A stretch of DNA of 64,000 nt from Triatoma infestans (GCA_011037195.1 JAAEAF010001566.1:1-64000); one strand, 5' to 3'. Numbered from the stretch's first letter, positions 23,901-34,740 are shown. A program made the numbers and translations. Notes: a model not told the origin generated them from the sequence alone.

Positions 23901-24525
23901 GGGTAATGATCACTTCCGCACAAATCCCTGTGAACAGACCAATCAAGAAACGGCAGCAATGAGGGCGAACAGAGCGCCAGATCAATAGCGGAGAGTGTGC
24001 CGTTACTACTGTTGAAATGTGTGTTTTCTTGCTTATTAATTAAGGCAATATTATTTGGGATCAGAATATCTTCAACTATTCTCCCGCGCGGACTCACATG
24101 GGTAGATCCCCACAAGGGATGATGAGCATTGAAATCACCTAATATGATAAAAGGCGAAGGTAACGCACGTATTAACCTACATAGTTCTCCTTTAGAAACG
24201 TTGGTCGCGGGGGGTAAATAGAGATTGCAAATAGTTATCTTTGTAGGAATGTGTACTGTTACTCCAATCATCTGGATATCACCAGGAAAACTGATAACGT
24301 TTTCAAAATACACATCATTTCTCACAAAGATGGCAACGCCCACCACAGGATCGATTGCCCGAGAGGAAATCTTTACGAAATACTCGATATCCCGTCAATT
24401 TCGGGACATCCCTTTCTTTAAAGGGTCTCTTCTAAACAAACAATTCTTGGATTATGTCTACTTACCAATAGTTTCAGTTCTTCGAAATTTCTGTAAAAAC
24501 CGCAACAGTTCCACTGCAGAATCAT
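20902..24525 (-). pseudogene. I-type ORF2: endonuclease, reverse transcriptase, RNase H
   Basis: From the ATG at 24525: endonuclease block MILQWNCCGFYRN, LGDFNAHHPLWG near 24130 and SDHYPIV near 23905. Reverse transcriptase follows with YRPITLTSCLCKTLERM, YQAGFRSNHGTMDP, FFDVERAFDMVWR, NGVPQGSVLS and the catalytic YADD near 22545. RNase H has IFIDGSK, FTAELFAI, CSDSRNSLDAI and WIPGHVGIKYNEAAD. A Cys/His C-terminal domain (CGTCNVVLTVQHFLLEC) ends at 20902. Lesions: a frameshift near 24420, TAA at 22841-22843, TGA at 22679-22681, a frame change near 21700, and TAA at 21661-21663. The protein would nick target DNA and copy the RNA in place. This copy is dead but preserves all catalytic blocks. 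Confidence 0.9.
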
Positions 24526-24552
24526 TTGGAATTGAATTATGTTATTTATTTT

Positions 24553-25920
24553 TTATTTTTTTCCTTTTCCCTTCTTTCTAAGTTCCGAGACGATTTCTTT
24601 TAGTTTTTCCAAATCCATGCCTTCTAGGTCTCTGTTCTCAACACTTGCCAAGGAAGAATTTGAAGAGGCATTGCTTCTCAATTCTCTCTTGGTTTCTATT
24701 TTAGGTGCTGTTCCTCTTTTCACTTCACCCGATATTTTCCTGGGAGGTGAGGAAATAGAATTAACGTTGGACTTTGGCGAACTAGGGGTTTTAGGTCTCT
24801 TTCTGGCATCTTTCACAGGTTCCACCATGGCCACTTCCATCTGTTGCTGAGGTAGATCAGGTTTGTCTACCTTTTGCGGAAAAACATCAGGTTTATCCAC
24901 TTTTCCTTGATTTCCCAATGTTTCAAACACTTTCTCTTATTTGCTTTCAAGCCCTTCCATACTTTCGGTAAGAGTTTCCACAACTGCTGTAAGCCTGGTT
25001 ACAAGTTCTTCCAAATTTTTCTTTTCGGCAGTAGTTTGGGAAACACACTCCGCATATGTAACCGGCTTAGCAGTTTCGGTATTCACCTTTTTTAAGGCTT
25101 CTTTATAGCTAATGCATTCCTTTACCTTGATTTCCTGAATCCTTTTTTCTTTTTTGAATACAGTGCAATCCGCGGATAATGAGGAATGGGGACCCTTACA
25201 ATTTATACATATTGGTGAGGTAGTGCACTCATTTTGGTGGATAGGCGCTGAGCAAAGCTTGCAACGATCACCAACCGTGCAGTTGTTCGCGATGTGACCC
25301 AATGACCAGCATTTGTAACACCTCAAAGGGTTAGGAATGTAATGCCTGACTGGCAGTGATACGAAACCTGCTGTAATTTTTTCTGGAGGCTGAGCTCCCA
25401 CGAATGTAAATATAAGTGCCGGGGTAGGCTTAGTCTCTCCGAATTGCTTCTTATATAAGCGTTTAACTTCAACTACTCCTTGCTCCCTAGACTCGTTCAA
25501 AATCTCCTCCTCCGGGCAGTGTAATAAATCGTAACTAGAGACCACACCGTTGGAATAGTTTAGACTTTTGTGGACCTCAACTTTGACATTTAGACCTTCG
25601 TATTTATCCAAGGCTAGTAGTCCTTTCGTATGTTCATTAGTAGCACTGGTTTCGATTAACAGTGAACCGTTCCTTAACTTTTTAGTTTTGGTTCCCGGAC
25701 AAACTTTCTTCAAAAAACTAAATACTTTGTATGGCCAAAATGGTTCAAAATTTTTGCCTTCATCTAGGCAGGACATTATTAAAAACTGCTGTCCTGTCTT
25801 AACTCCCGAAAAATGTAATTTCGGGTCCAAAACCTTACTTTTACTATATTTTTTCTATGAAGATTTCTCTCCATTCTTTTCACTAGTGCCTGCTGAATTT
25901 CGGTTTATAGGTTCCAACAT
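24553..25920 (-). pseudogene. I-type ORF1 with three CCHC zinc knuckles
   Basis: The reading frame starts at the ATG at 25918-25920 and runs in one frame to 24553, about 455 codons. It is interrupted only by TAG at 25855-25857 (codon 22) and TAA at 24937-24939. Three knuckles follow one another: CYKCWSLGHIANNC, CKLCSAPIHQNEC and CINCKGPHSSLSADC. A Leu-rich coiled-coil-like stretch follows (LEELVTRLTAVVETL), then a Lys-rich C-terminus. The product binds element RNA in ribonucleoprotein particles. Having only two point stops suggests fairly recent inactivation. ORF2 starts 28 bases downstream. Confidence 0.88.
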
Positions 25921-26342
25921 TTGGTTCCCATGCTACGGGACGATCTAAACATCACCCTCCGACAGTGCGCCCTTACCGGACGGAGGGCCTGCTTACACAC
26001 TGAGTTCAACCCGGTGTTCAGTGGGGCCGATCAATGGGCTGATATCCCCGCCCACAAACCTCCCGGCTCGGAACCTGGCACCGGGATTTGGGGGATCTGT
26101 AAATGTCATGTGCGTATATGTGCGGTATGTGTACATTGTGGTTGTGTGCATGTGTGGTGTATATTTGTGTGATGTGTGGTGTATATGTGTGCGTATGTGT
26201 GGTATTGAGCTCGGGTTCCATGGGTGCGCTAAACCCATACGACTGTCACCAGCCGTCCCTGCGTAGTCCTTAAGTCGCCTCTTACGACATCCTGGACGGG
26301 AGCAGGCCTATTCTAATCCCCGGACCTGCAGGGGCGCCTAGA

Positions 26343-26515
26343 GGAATAGTTCCACCTTCTCCCAATCCCTCACAAGCAGCATGTCCATTACCGAACTGTG
26401 AGCTGTAGAAGCTCCAAGGAAGAAAAGTATCCAAGGGTAGTAGTAGTGGACTCGAAACCGAGACCTCCACGTGGGAGTCCAACTCGCTACCACTGACCTA
26501 ATCCCATCCTCTAAA
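26343..26515 (-). mobile_element. tRNA-headed SINE, tail truncated
   Basis: Minus-strand head with a TTAGGTCAGTGG A box and GTTTCGAGTCC B box, then GAGCTTCTACAGCTCAC-like body words. The tail is cut at the junction with the I-type element's 5' end, so the two insertions abut. Confidence 0.75.
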
Positions 26516-26577
26516 TTTTCAATTATGTTTGAAATTTATAATTGAGTAATACCCTTAAAATAAATCAAAATTATGTA

Positions 26578-26629
26578 AATTGCGGTAAGAGAAAATCGTG
26601 TGTGTGTGTTTCACACCAGATTTTTCTTT
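26578..26629 (+). mobile_element. 3' end fragment of Helentron-like repeat
   Basis: GGTAAGAGAAAATCGTGTG leads into the terminal hairpin words GTGTTTCACACCAGATTTTT. Only the last 50 bases of the family are present. Confidence 0.6.
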
Positions 26630-26633
26630 AATT

Positions 26634-26862
26634 AAGGCGCATCAACATCAAAAGTCAGGAGTTCTCTCAGTGCACTGCTGCCCTCCGGATAGTGTTCTCT
26701 CGTTACTGACAACACTGTCCATTATCGGACAGTGTTGTCTGTAGAGGTTCCTAAGGTTCCTAGGAAGAAAAAAATCTAAGGGTAGCACAGCTGGACTCCG
26801 TCCCGGGTCCTCCGCGAGGGAATCCAGTACGCTATCCACTTAGCTATTCCCTTCCTTCTGTT
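26634..26862 (-). mobile_element. tRNA-headed SINE, nearly complete
   Basis: The plus strand starts with the reversed tail AAGGCGCATCAACATC, CTCAGTGCACTGC and GTTCTCTCGTTAC, then the body. It ends with the reversed B box and A box (CCACTTAGCTATTCCC). Orientation is minus. TCTGTAGAGGTTCC is followed by a partly repeated TAAGGTTCC, a small internal duplication. Confidence 0.85.
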
Positions 26863-26879
26863 CTCAAAATTACAAACAA

Positions 26880-26945
26880 CACTGTGAGCTGTAGAGGCTC
26901 CTAGGAAGAAGAAATCTAACGTGAGCCCTTTGGATTCGAAACCGA
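26880..26945 (-). mobile_element. SINE fragment
   Basis: GAGCTGTAGAGGCTCCTAGG and GAAGAAATCTAA followed by GGATTCGAAACC correspond to the body/B-box junction of the family. It begins 18 bases after the previous SINE. Confidence 0.65.
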
Positions 26946-27632
26946 AGAAAAATAAAAAAGGAATAATCTCATTCAATAATGTGATTACCTAGAGCAATAC
27001 TAATGATAATTAAATCTAATAACTATAAAACTTCTTTTTTGAAATCGGAATTTGGTGAAACACGAGAATTATATAACTGGCTATAAAATCTACAGAATAA
27101 ATTTCCAAATATGGGGAGGAATAAAAAATCGGAACATTATATTATTTATTTTATACACAGAATATTTATTACCTGAGCATCTACAAAAAGAAATAAGTCA
27201 AAAAATAAAATAAAATAAAAACTAGCAATAAATAAAAAATATGTCTATGAAAATCTGAAAATAACTAACCATAGTGGAATGCGAACAGTAGAAACTAAAT
27301 TGTATTTGTCCCTAGTGAGGGTGACTTCCATTCTGAATCTACGGAAATAATATTAGGATAGTGGCAGTAATTCCTTTGAGACCTTGTCATTCTGTCTATT
27401 TTTTTTTTTTTTTATTAAATATAAAAAAAGCAAACATTTTCCGGTGAAATAAAGTGACCGGAAACAATATGAAATTTATTTCCTATAAAATCTGTAACTC
27501 TCAGAGGAGTTTTTTTTAGTTTTAATGCTTACTAAAGTTGTAAATATATAAAAGTTATAGCAGAATGAAGTTTCATTTCTGCCAAAAATGTTTTAAATAT
27601 TTTTCACAAAAATTTTTAATAAACAAAAAAAA
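26946..27632. other. AT-rich non-coding stretch
   Basis: A poly-T run lies at about 27399-27414. No gene or repeat end was recognised. Confidence 0.5.
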
Positions 27633-28000
27633 TCTGGTGTGAAACACTCACACGACTTTCTCTTACTGTAATTTAGAAAATTGTAATTGACAAATTTTCT
27701 CCATATTTATATTTTATTAAATGTTTGTCTTCAATTAATTAAATGACTTTTTTTTTATGAAAGCAAAACCATCGCGTCCCATATTTATTTAAATGAATTT
27801 CTCAGAAAAAAGTTTCAAAACACCAGTAATGTTTATATTGCTTCACAATTAGTGAAGCAGATTTAATGAAATTCGAAAACTGTTCAGTAAAAAACGCACT
27901 TCCGGTTTACTCATTTTCTTGAAAGTCGAAATATTGTCAACAGATTTAATTCTATTTAGATAACATAATTATATAATAAATTGAAATAGAACTTTACAAG
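27633..28000 (-). mobile_element. Helentron-like repeat, truncated
   Basis: It begins with TCTGGTGTGAAACACTCACA and CGACTTTCTCTTACT, the reversed 3' terminus. It continues through AAATTGTAATTGACAAATTT and CGCACTTCCGGTTTACTC and stops within the first internal unit near GAAATAGAACTTTA. Confidence 0.7.
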
Positions 28001-28009
28001 AACTTTACG

Positions 28010-28880
28010 CAGAGGCACAAATCGGTCCATAACCTTAAAGAGAAATAGCCTAAGCTTATTCAAAGACATTCTGTTCCGATCTAAGGTCCTAAATCCTAAG
28101 AACCCAAGGAATCTGTCATAAGATGGATGAATGTTTCTTCCTTTGTCTCACAGATTCTACAAAAGGAATCTGGAATGGGCCTCATTATGTACAGGTATCT
28201 TCTTAAGCCACAATTCCCAGTAAGGGATCCAACCAGTTGCCTGAGAGAAGTCCATGAAAGATACACCAACATCTCACTAATAGTCCTTACCTGGACTCCA
28301 AATGAGCATCTTAGACAGCCGACAACCCACTGAGCTCATCCATAAGGATGAATGTTGTGAAAATATACATGACTGAAAACTTGATAAATATATGCCTAAA
28401 GACAAACTAACAGCAGGCTTGGGACCAATGAAAGGGAGTGGAAGCGCCTGATTTGGCAAACCTATCCACGTACAAATTCTCAAAAATTGCCATATAAGGT
28501 AGTACCCAAACTAGAAGCACACCTTAAAAGAAAAAAGTCCTTCCAGTCTTTCAGAACATTCTAGCACCAACTTGGAAATGAAGAAACATGAATTCATCGC
28601 CGTCCACGCAGCTTAGCTTTCCGAGCAAGATACAAACACCTATTAGGTTAGTGTTACGTGTTCTCTCATCCAAACTGCAACCAAGAATAGCATAAACCTC
28701 ACCCTGAGAAACAGTGGTTCATTCATCAAGAAATTAATACCAAATGATCTTCTATCTCAAAATAGACCGCAGCTCCAGACCTACCATCCATTCTGGAACC
28801 GTCCTTTTAACACCGTTTGTAATATCATATATCACACCAAACGGACCCGAACTTAACCAATCTTTTCTAGAAGATAACCT
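28010..28880 (-). mobile_element. RNase H and C-terminal relic of a non-LTR element
   Basis: The minus strand gives a decayed RNase H (SGAAVYFEIEDHLVLIS near 28780) and, further on, the C-terminal domain TGNCGLRRYLYIMRP with CRICETKEETFIHLMTDS at about 28110-28210. Frames change several times. The upper boundary is a second element inserted at 28884. Confidence 0.6.
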
Positions 28881-28883
28881 AAT

Positions 28884-29560
28884 ACTGTAGAATAGAATAG
28901 AATAGAATGACACCGGGGGAGACTCTAACCCAGGCACTGCAGCCTCCCCATTGAGGCTTATTGTGCCAACCCCTTAATGTGTATTAGAGGAATCCTTCCC
29001 TCTTCATGAGGTCCACGTCCTGCCCCAACAGTCCTTCTTGATCTCCGGTCTCAACGTGCCGAAAATCTCTTACCGCAATCTGCCGATTGCGACGCAATCA
29101 AACAACAGATGAGAGGCCGTCTCCTACTCCTCCTCCTCCTGACTCAGTCTACACAAAGGCTCCGAATCAAATAATTCCACTTGTGCAGATAGATGTTTTT
29201 TGAACCTACCTTGCCCTGAAAACAGGCCTGTTATCAGACAAATACCTGATACTGTAAGAATGATCTAAAATAAAAGTCTTCCACAATCTATCAGAAGGAA
29301 AATCTGTAATAGGAACCTGTAAAAAGCATCTCACGATGAATCATATCGCTTTTTCTGACAAAAACCTACCTGTTTAATTCTATAACAAGCTTTCATTGCC
29401 AGTTTTTTCACATCCACAAAGAGCGCTGGAATTCCCAACAAAGTCTTCATAACAGCTGTTTGCGTGGTTTGCATCGTACCAGTCACCGCCTGACAAGCCA
29501 AGCGTTGAATATCCTTAAGCAGATAGTCTAGCGGATCTTATCTCAATGCTACCACTTTCA
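28884..29560 (-). mobile_element. Non-LTR 3' part with pentanucleotide tail
   Basis: The minus strand encodes the post-polymerase segment LKDIQRLACQAVTGTMQTTQ then VMKTLLGIPALFVDVKKLAM, and a C-terminal piece ending CRLSQEEEE and ASHLLFDCVAIGRL. It ends in a repeated ATTCT tail, seen on the plus strand as GAATAGAATAGAATAG at about 28888-28908. RNase H is largely missing. It lies against the RNase H of the previous relic, so it probably inserted into it. Confidence 0.6.
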
Positions 29561-29603
29561 ACCGCAGAATTTCAAACATAATTACTTATTTACAAACAAA
29601 TTC

Positions 29604-29636
<33 letters not shown>

Positions 29637-30215
29637 ATTTTTTTTTTTTTAATTGGGACTCTTTTAGATATATTGGTGTCATATTAAAGAAGATAATATT
29701 ATATTATATAAATAAAAAATAATAATGAAACAATCCCATTGGTTGATGCATTTCAGATCTGCCAAAAATACAAAAAAAAAAAAAAGAAGGGATAAAAATT
29801 AAAGAAATCTACTAGCGATCTCTAAAGAAAATTCCCTGAGGCCGTAAATTGTCTCTATAAATAGGTCAGACAGATTACAAATATGATGTTATTACAAGTC
29901 GACAAGCAACATGAATACTGTTGTAAGTACTCTACTTTTTCTTCATTTTTAAAAAGCTTTTTGTAAACGTAATGTAATTGTGAAATTTATTAGTTTTATT
30001 ATTTATTAGTGAATTAGTAAAGAATGGACTCTCAGGTAACTGCCACTAATAAAAACAAAACACAAAATTTGTAAAAAAAAAAAAAAAAAATTTAATTGAC
30101 AAAGAATTAAATAACCAAACTAAGTTATCTTAAGCATCATAATAAATTAAAAATACAAGTACCTAATTAATTTCATAAGGCTAATGCTGGAAATAAACAA
30201 ATAATATAACCTATT
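29561..30215. other. AT-rich stretch with (ATT)n
   Basis: An (ATT)n tract lies at about 29607-29634 followed by poly-T; other poly-A runs are at 29770 and 30073. No gene was recognised. Confidence 0.5.
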
Positions 30216-31218
30216 ACTTTCTCTTACTCCTAGTAAAAGGAAGTATTGTAATCGTGTCAAATTTTCGATATGGGGTTTTCACCGGAAATGTCCATTTTGA
30301 GGTCCTCTAAGTCCAAAAAAGTGGTTTTTAACAAATGGTCTGTGTGTGTGTGTGTGTGTGGTGTGTGTGTACTGTGTGTGGGGATGTGTGTATGTATGTA
30401 TGTGAACTGCATAGCTCAAAAACGAAAAACCGTAGAAAGTTGAAACTTGATATTCCGTTTAGGATCTGACAGTACGTTATCTGTCAAAATTCCTCAACCG
30501 GAAGTACCACTTTACTAGTAGATTTTTTTACTTTTTTACGACTTTCTCAAAAATGGCTCCGACGATTTTCTTTAAACTTATAACATCAACCACACATACA
30601 AAGACTATAACTTTTATTTGAAACATTTCTCCGAAAAAATTCATTTAAGGGTACTTTAGGGGGAGGGGTGGGATTAGGTTTTCATTTAAAATGCTATTTC
30701 AGTTTATCAAACAATTCTATCACCTAAATAGTGTTAATTAGATTGAATATATTGTTGAAATTCCGAGTTTGAAAAAATCGGATAATCGGAAGTGCGTTTA
30801 CTTAACCACTTTATTAAATGATTTATTCACTTTTTCACGATTTTCTCAAAAATGGCTCCGACGATTTTCTTGAAACTTCCTATATAAACTAAACACACAG
30901 AGATCTACAACTTTTATTTAAAACATTTCTCTGGGAAAATTCATTTAAGGGCACTTTTAGGGGAGGGGTGGGGTTATGTTTTTCTCTAAAGTGCTATCAC
31001 AGTTGATTATACAAGTGTATCATCAAAACAGAATTAATTAGAAATAAATAGATGGTCAAAATTCCGAGTTTTAAGAAATTTAGTAAACCGGAAGTGCTCT
31101 TTTACTGAACAGTTTTCGACGAATTTAGTTAAATTTGGTACACAAACTAAAAAATTTGTCAATTATAATTTTGAGAAAAGGAGTAAGAGAAAGTTGTGTG
31201 AGTGTTTCACACACCAGT
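30216..31218 (+). mobile_element. Helentron-like non-autonomous repeat, complete copy 1
   Basis: The 5' end ACTTTCTCTTACTCC is inverted at about 31175-31189 (GGAGTAAGAGAAAGT), about 30 bases inside the 3' end. The terminus is a hairpin, GTGTGA...TCACAC, followed by CAG and a T run. The core holds two 300-base direct units (30541-30840 and 30841-31135), each with TCAAAAATGGCTCCGACGAT, GGGGAGGGGTGG and AAATTCCGAGTTT, plus the start of a third. A (TG)n tract lies at about 30341-30385. Asymmetric inverted repeats, a terminal hairpin, internal tandem units and a microsatellite are the layout of Helentron-associated (DINE-1-like) elements. No Rep/helicase is encoded. Confidence 0.7.
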
Positions 31219-31229
31219 TTTTTTTTTTT

Positions 31230-31345
31230 TTTTTAATGTTTTGCTTATTTAATCTGTTTTTTACGAAAAAATAAAACGTGTATTTCTGGTAAAAATTCGA
31301 TTTCAAAAATTTTGACACGATTACAATACTCCCTCTAAAGTAGTT
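31230..31345 (-). mobile_element. 5' end fragment of Helentron-like repeat
   Basis: AACGTGTATTTCTGGTAAAA, AAAATTTTGACACGATTACA and ATACTCCCTC match the reversed first 100 bases of the family. It begins just after copy 1 ends. Confidence 0.6.
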
Positions 31346-31668
31346 TCCAGAAAGTAATATCTACTTTGAACGTTAAACAGGAAAAGTGGTTCTTTCTACC
31401 AGTTCCCCTCCAAAACTTTATATAAAGAAAATATCTTTTCTCTTAGAAGTTTAATATATAAATTCATTTATTATTTTTCCTTATTTTCAGGTTACATTAT
31501 TTTTACCTTTATTGTGATAACTTTTCAAACTATGATACGGAATAATTTTCAATTTTCTTTTGTACTTTTACATCCACTTTTATAAAGAGAGTTTAGATGA
31601 TTTAACCTGACTTTTCTACTAAATTCAGTTTTTCAATACCAACTGTAGAAAATCGTTATTGCTCCTAA
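31346..31668. other. Unassigned AT-rich spacer
   Basis: Nothing was recognised. Confidence 0.45.
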
Positions 31669-32310
31669 AGGGGCGTTCTCACGAGTCAAGTTTATCTGAC
31701 CGATTTTAGTTGATCAACAGAAGCTGAATGAAAAACCTAGTGAGAACCTTTTCTTTCAATAAAGTTGATCCACTTTTTAGTGGATCAACAAAAGTTTGAC
31801 CGAGTCAAACTTTATCGTGCAACTTTCAGAACCCGCCATCTTTCAAGTATTGACAAGTGTGAACCTCCGGATCGCCCAATTGGCCTCTCACTTTGCTTTC
31901 AACTCATAGAGTGCTCCGGGTCGTTATTTAAACGGTTTGACCGATTTCATTGAAACGTATCAACCAAAACTGATTCAAGTCGCATTCAACTTTGTTGATC
32001 AACTAAAATCGTTCAACTAAAGATGACTCGCCTAAAAGGCGCCTTATTCTAGTGAGAACCTTTCTTCCAATCGACTTGATCGACTTTGTAGTTGATCAAA
32101 TTTTTGTCGTTCAAGTGATGAGCCATCATGAATTGCTTTCAAGTTGAAACTTGTCCTGAAACGTGTGAACTAGGGAGTCAACTTTTGCCGACTACCTGGT
32201 ACGCTTGCAATAGGCCGCGGCACATGTGCTTGTGTTTGATTTTTTATATAAAAGATATTATTGAAAATTACCAATAATAATCCCAAAAAATTTGAAATGG
32301 TATTTTTTAG

Positions 32311-32449
32311 ATATCAGAGACATTTTCCGTGATAGCCTGCTTCTTTTTATGGTTATCGACTGGTTTCGGGCGTTCGCCCATCATCAGGATGGTTTTGTCA
32401 AACAGTGTAATAACATAGATTTGCACAGAGCAAGTACAGTTGATACACT
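32311..32449 (-). repeat. Single arm of the hammerhead palindrome family
   Basis: The sequence from ATCAGAGACATTTTCCG to about GCACAGAGCAAGTACAG matches one arm of the inverted repeat at 34526-34819. No facing arm is present. It ends where the Harbinger transposase fragment resumes. Confidence 0.75.
32355..32391 (-). ncRNA. Hammerhead-ribozyme-like motif
   Basis: On the minus strand: CATC, CTGATGA, T, stem II GGGC-GAAC-GCCC, GAAA, CCAGTC, GAT. The core heptamer is the exact consensus. Stem I is CAT/ATC-like (3 bp next to the core). Stem III in this copy is CCAG rather than the palindromic CCGG seen elsewhere. Confidence 0.6.
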
Positions 32450-32455
32450 CGCTGT

Positions 32456-32876
32456 TTTTAGGTATTCGGTATATGGAAGCAAGCGTTAAAAATGAATCTC
32501 CCGTAGCTAAATGTCTTAAAATTACTTGCAGCTTTAATTTCGGTGGAATTGCTTGTTGCATCACTATCTTGTTTTTGTTTTTTGTAGGCAATTCTGAACC
32601 TTCGACAACAGTTCGTCAAATTTTTCTTCAAGCATTCTTAAACAATTTCCATATCCTTCTTTAACCTCTAATGGTAAGCTCCTTCAGCAAGGTTTGTGAC
32701 GCTTCCAATCTATTTCTTCTTAAAATCCACTGCCTCACCCAAAAATGACTATTATTACGAGTTTTGTTCATATTACATAAAATTTGTTTCAGTTCTTCTA
32801 TTAACAAAACTGTAACCGTCTGTACACATTCACCCACAACTGCATTCGACGCCATTTTAAAACTGAAACGGTCCAT
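32456..32876 (-). pseudogene. HARBI1-like transposase N-terminal fragment
   Basis: The minus strand from 32876 reads through WVRQWILRRNRLEASQTLLK, then after a frameshift near 32665 YGNCLRMLEEKFDELLSKVQ, then after another frame change MQQAIPPKLKLQVILRHLAT, GDSFLTLASIYRIPKNS. This is the conserved N-terminal region of HARBI1/PIF nucleases. The DDE catalytic core that should follow is absent, because the frame is cut at the inserted repeat. Confidence 0.8.
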
Positions 32877-32990
32877 CGAAATGTGTGAAGTAAAACTTAT
32901 TCAAATCTTATTCTACTTTTGTTGAGCAACTAAACTTGGCATGACATTTTCTTAATACAATTCTCAAAATTTAAATTGATAGATTTTCTT

Positions 32991-33759
32991 CAAAGCCCAA
33001 TTTATATTAAATTTATAATAACTAGCGCTGTTAATACTATGTAGATGGTAGAACAGTACATCTTACTGAAACAGCAGATTGGAGGGAATGTCGTCTGACT
33101 TGGTCGTTCCCCCAGAAAAACCCAAATATCAATTCCCCTCCGGAAAAATATTTGAAATAAAAGAGATATAATCTATTTGTTTATAATATGTGTAATTAAT
33201 TTTATTTTAACAATTCATTGTGTAATAAAATTATTAATAATGTAATTAATATTATAATTTTATAGTATCTTTACGAGAAAATCGGGTTTAATGTTATATT
33301 TTATTAAACTCCTAGTGATAATGAGTAATTATATTGATATAGCACTTTAAAAGCCTAAAGTCACACAGACTGTCAATCTCAAAAATCAAGTTTCATGAAA
33401 AAATGCTTCAAATAAAAAGTTACTACTAAATTTGCATAGTTTGAAAGCCAAGTTTAAAAATAATTGTAGAGGCATTATTGCGTAAAACTGAATTTAAAAA
33501 AAAAGAAGAACTTTCAGAAAAGATCCACTTCCGTTTTGACAAACTCTGACCATAGCCTCTGTGTCGGTTTCCGGATAATGTCTATTATTACTGATTTTTT
33601 CCTCCTCCCCGAGTCTCACACAAAATTCTATTAAAACATTTCTATTTCCTTCCTTCAAACCTTGTATTTTCGATGAAAAATAAATTTCGAAAATTCGAGC
33701 CAACAAATCAGCTGTAAAAGAAAATTATTTATTTATATACACATTAAATTATGGACCAG
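32991..33759. other. AT-rich non-coding stretch
   Basis: Weak resemblance to Helentron-like internal units at about 33370-33540 (AATCAAGTTTCATGAAAAAA, GATCCACTTCCG). No gene. Confidence 0.4.
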
Positions 33760-34370
33760 CTAAGGTTCATATACACATAGATATTAAAATATAAATGAAT
33801 ACAAATTAAAAATCTTATATAGTCTGGGTTTCAATCTTCTAGAAGTTGTAGGCTTGCCTATGTGATAGTGTGCTGCTGAAGACGTTGTCTGTTAGTTTTG
33901 CCATATGCCTAAGGATATCTGAAATGTCGAGTTATTTATATATTTGTGGGTTCCTGGTAAACCAAGGGCCGTTTAATGTAATTCTTAATACTTTATTTTG
34001 AAAAGTCTTTAATAGTTTCAGTCAGTGTGTTGTTAGCTGTTATCTAAACTGGGCAGGCATATGTCAGAAGTATCTGAGTGGTGTCTTGTAGAGAAGTTCG
34101 GTACAGAAATGTTTGAGTGGGGTGCTTCCGCTAGCTAATAAGTGGGTTGTTTCCCTTGGGTGTTTGCTTGTTGTAGTAAAGTGTTGATGAGTAGTCTCCA
34201 GGGGCTCTTGTTTCAAGGATTACGCCGAGATAGCGCACTTGGTCTTTCTGTTTACAGCTGTATTTCGTGATTGTTAATTTGGAATATATGAAGGTCTTCA
34301 ATCCGGAATCTTCTAAGAACGAAGATTTTTGCTTCCTTTTTTGGTTGGATTTAATTACACTCTCCATTTT
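33760..34370 (-). mobile_element. Jockey-type non-LTR relic (end of reverse transcriptase)
   Basis: The minus strand encodes QVRYLGVILETRAPGDYSS from the end of the polymerase, LLTYACPV, and QNKVLRITLNGPWFTRNPQI then DLDISDILRHMAKLTDNVF. This is the C-terminal portion typical of Jockey-type ORF2 proteins without RNase H. Frames are broken. The AT-rich left end (from about 33720) is probably its 3' UTR. Confidence 0.65.
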
Positions 34371-34566
34371 TGGAACCAGTTTGATAAATTGTTAATTGAT
34401 GTCTATAAGGCAGTGTTGCTTTTATTAATGGCTCACAAACTAACATTGGTATTGTCCGCGCATGTAGCTAAAGTTCTAAAGTTACAAAATAAAAAAAAAG
34501 TTAATTTACTTATTAAACTTATTTTATCAGAGACATTTTCCGTGGTAGCCTGCTTCATTTTGTGGT

Positions 34567-34604
34567 CATCGACCGGTTTCGGGCGTTCGCCCATCTTCAG
34601 GATG
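34567..34604 (-). ncRNA. Hammerhead-ribozyme-like motif, left arm
   Basis: This is the exact mirror of the motif at 34741-34778, so the two motifs lie on opposite strands, head to head. All core elements are retained. Confidence 0.6.
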
Positions 34605-34740
34605 CGTTTTTCAGACAGTGTGCCAACACAGACTCGTATAGAGTAACTTAGTTTCACACTAACTCCTAGACACTCCTAAGAGTTAGTGTGAAACTAAGTT
34701 ACTCTATACGAGTCTGTGTTGGCACACTGTCTGAAAAACA

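Larger units (their letters stand above)
20830..26335 (-). mobile_element. Near full-length I-type non-LTR retrotransposon, inactivated
   Basis: The minus strand reads, in order: a 5' UTR from about 26335 (starting near CCCCTGCAGGTCCGGGG and including GTCGTAAGAGGCGACT), ORF1 with three zinc knuckles, ORF2 with endonuclease, reverse transcriptase and RNase H, and a short AT-rich 3' UTR. ORF1-ORF2 order with an RNase H domain fits the I clade. The 5' UTR contains a TG-rich stretch at about 26105-26210. Both ORFs carry stops and frameshifts. The exact ends are estimated, because no target duplication was located. Confidence 0.8.
31670..32990 (-). mobile_element. PIF/Harbinger transposon remnant
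   Basis: GGGGCGTTCTCAC at 31670-31682 resembles a Harbinger terminal repeat. The module TAGTGAGAACC plus a downstream TTGATC...GATCAA-like stretch occurs twice in direct order (about 31739 and 32052). A transposase N-terminal fragment lies at 32456-32876. No matching terminal repeat was found on the right, and most of the transposase is missing, so this is a deletion product. A hammerhead-bearing repeat (32311-32449) interrupts it. Confidence 0.55.

Noticed and set aside
25568..25948. 126-codon plus-strand frame opposite ORF1
   Set aside because: It is the antisense of a well-supported zinc-knuckle ORF1 on the minus strand.
25993..26266. Thr/His/Tyr-rich frames that look like a repeat protein
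   Set aside because: They are translations of the TG/CA microsatellite in the I-type 5' UTR.
30541..31135. Possible CRISPR-like or satellite array
   Set aside because: The 300-base units occur only two to three times and always inside the Helentron-like repeat; there are no short repeats with unique spacers.
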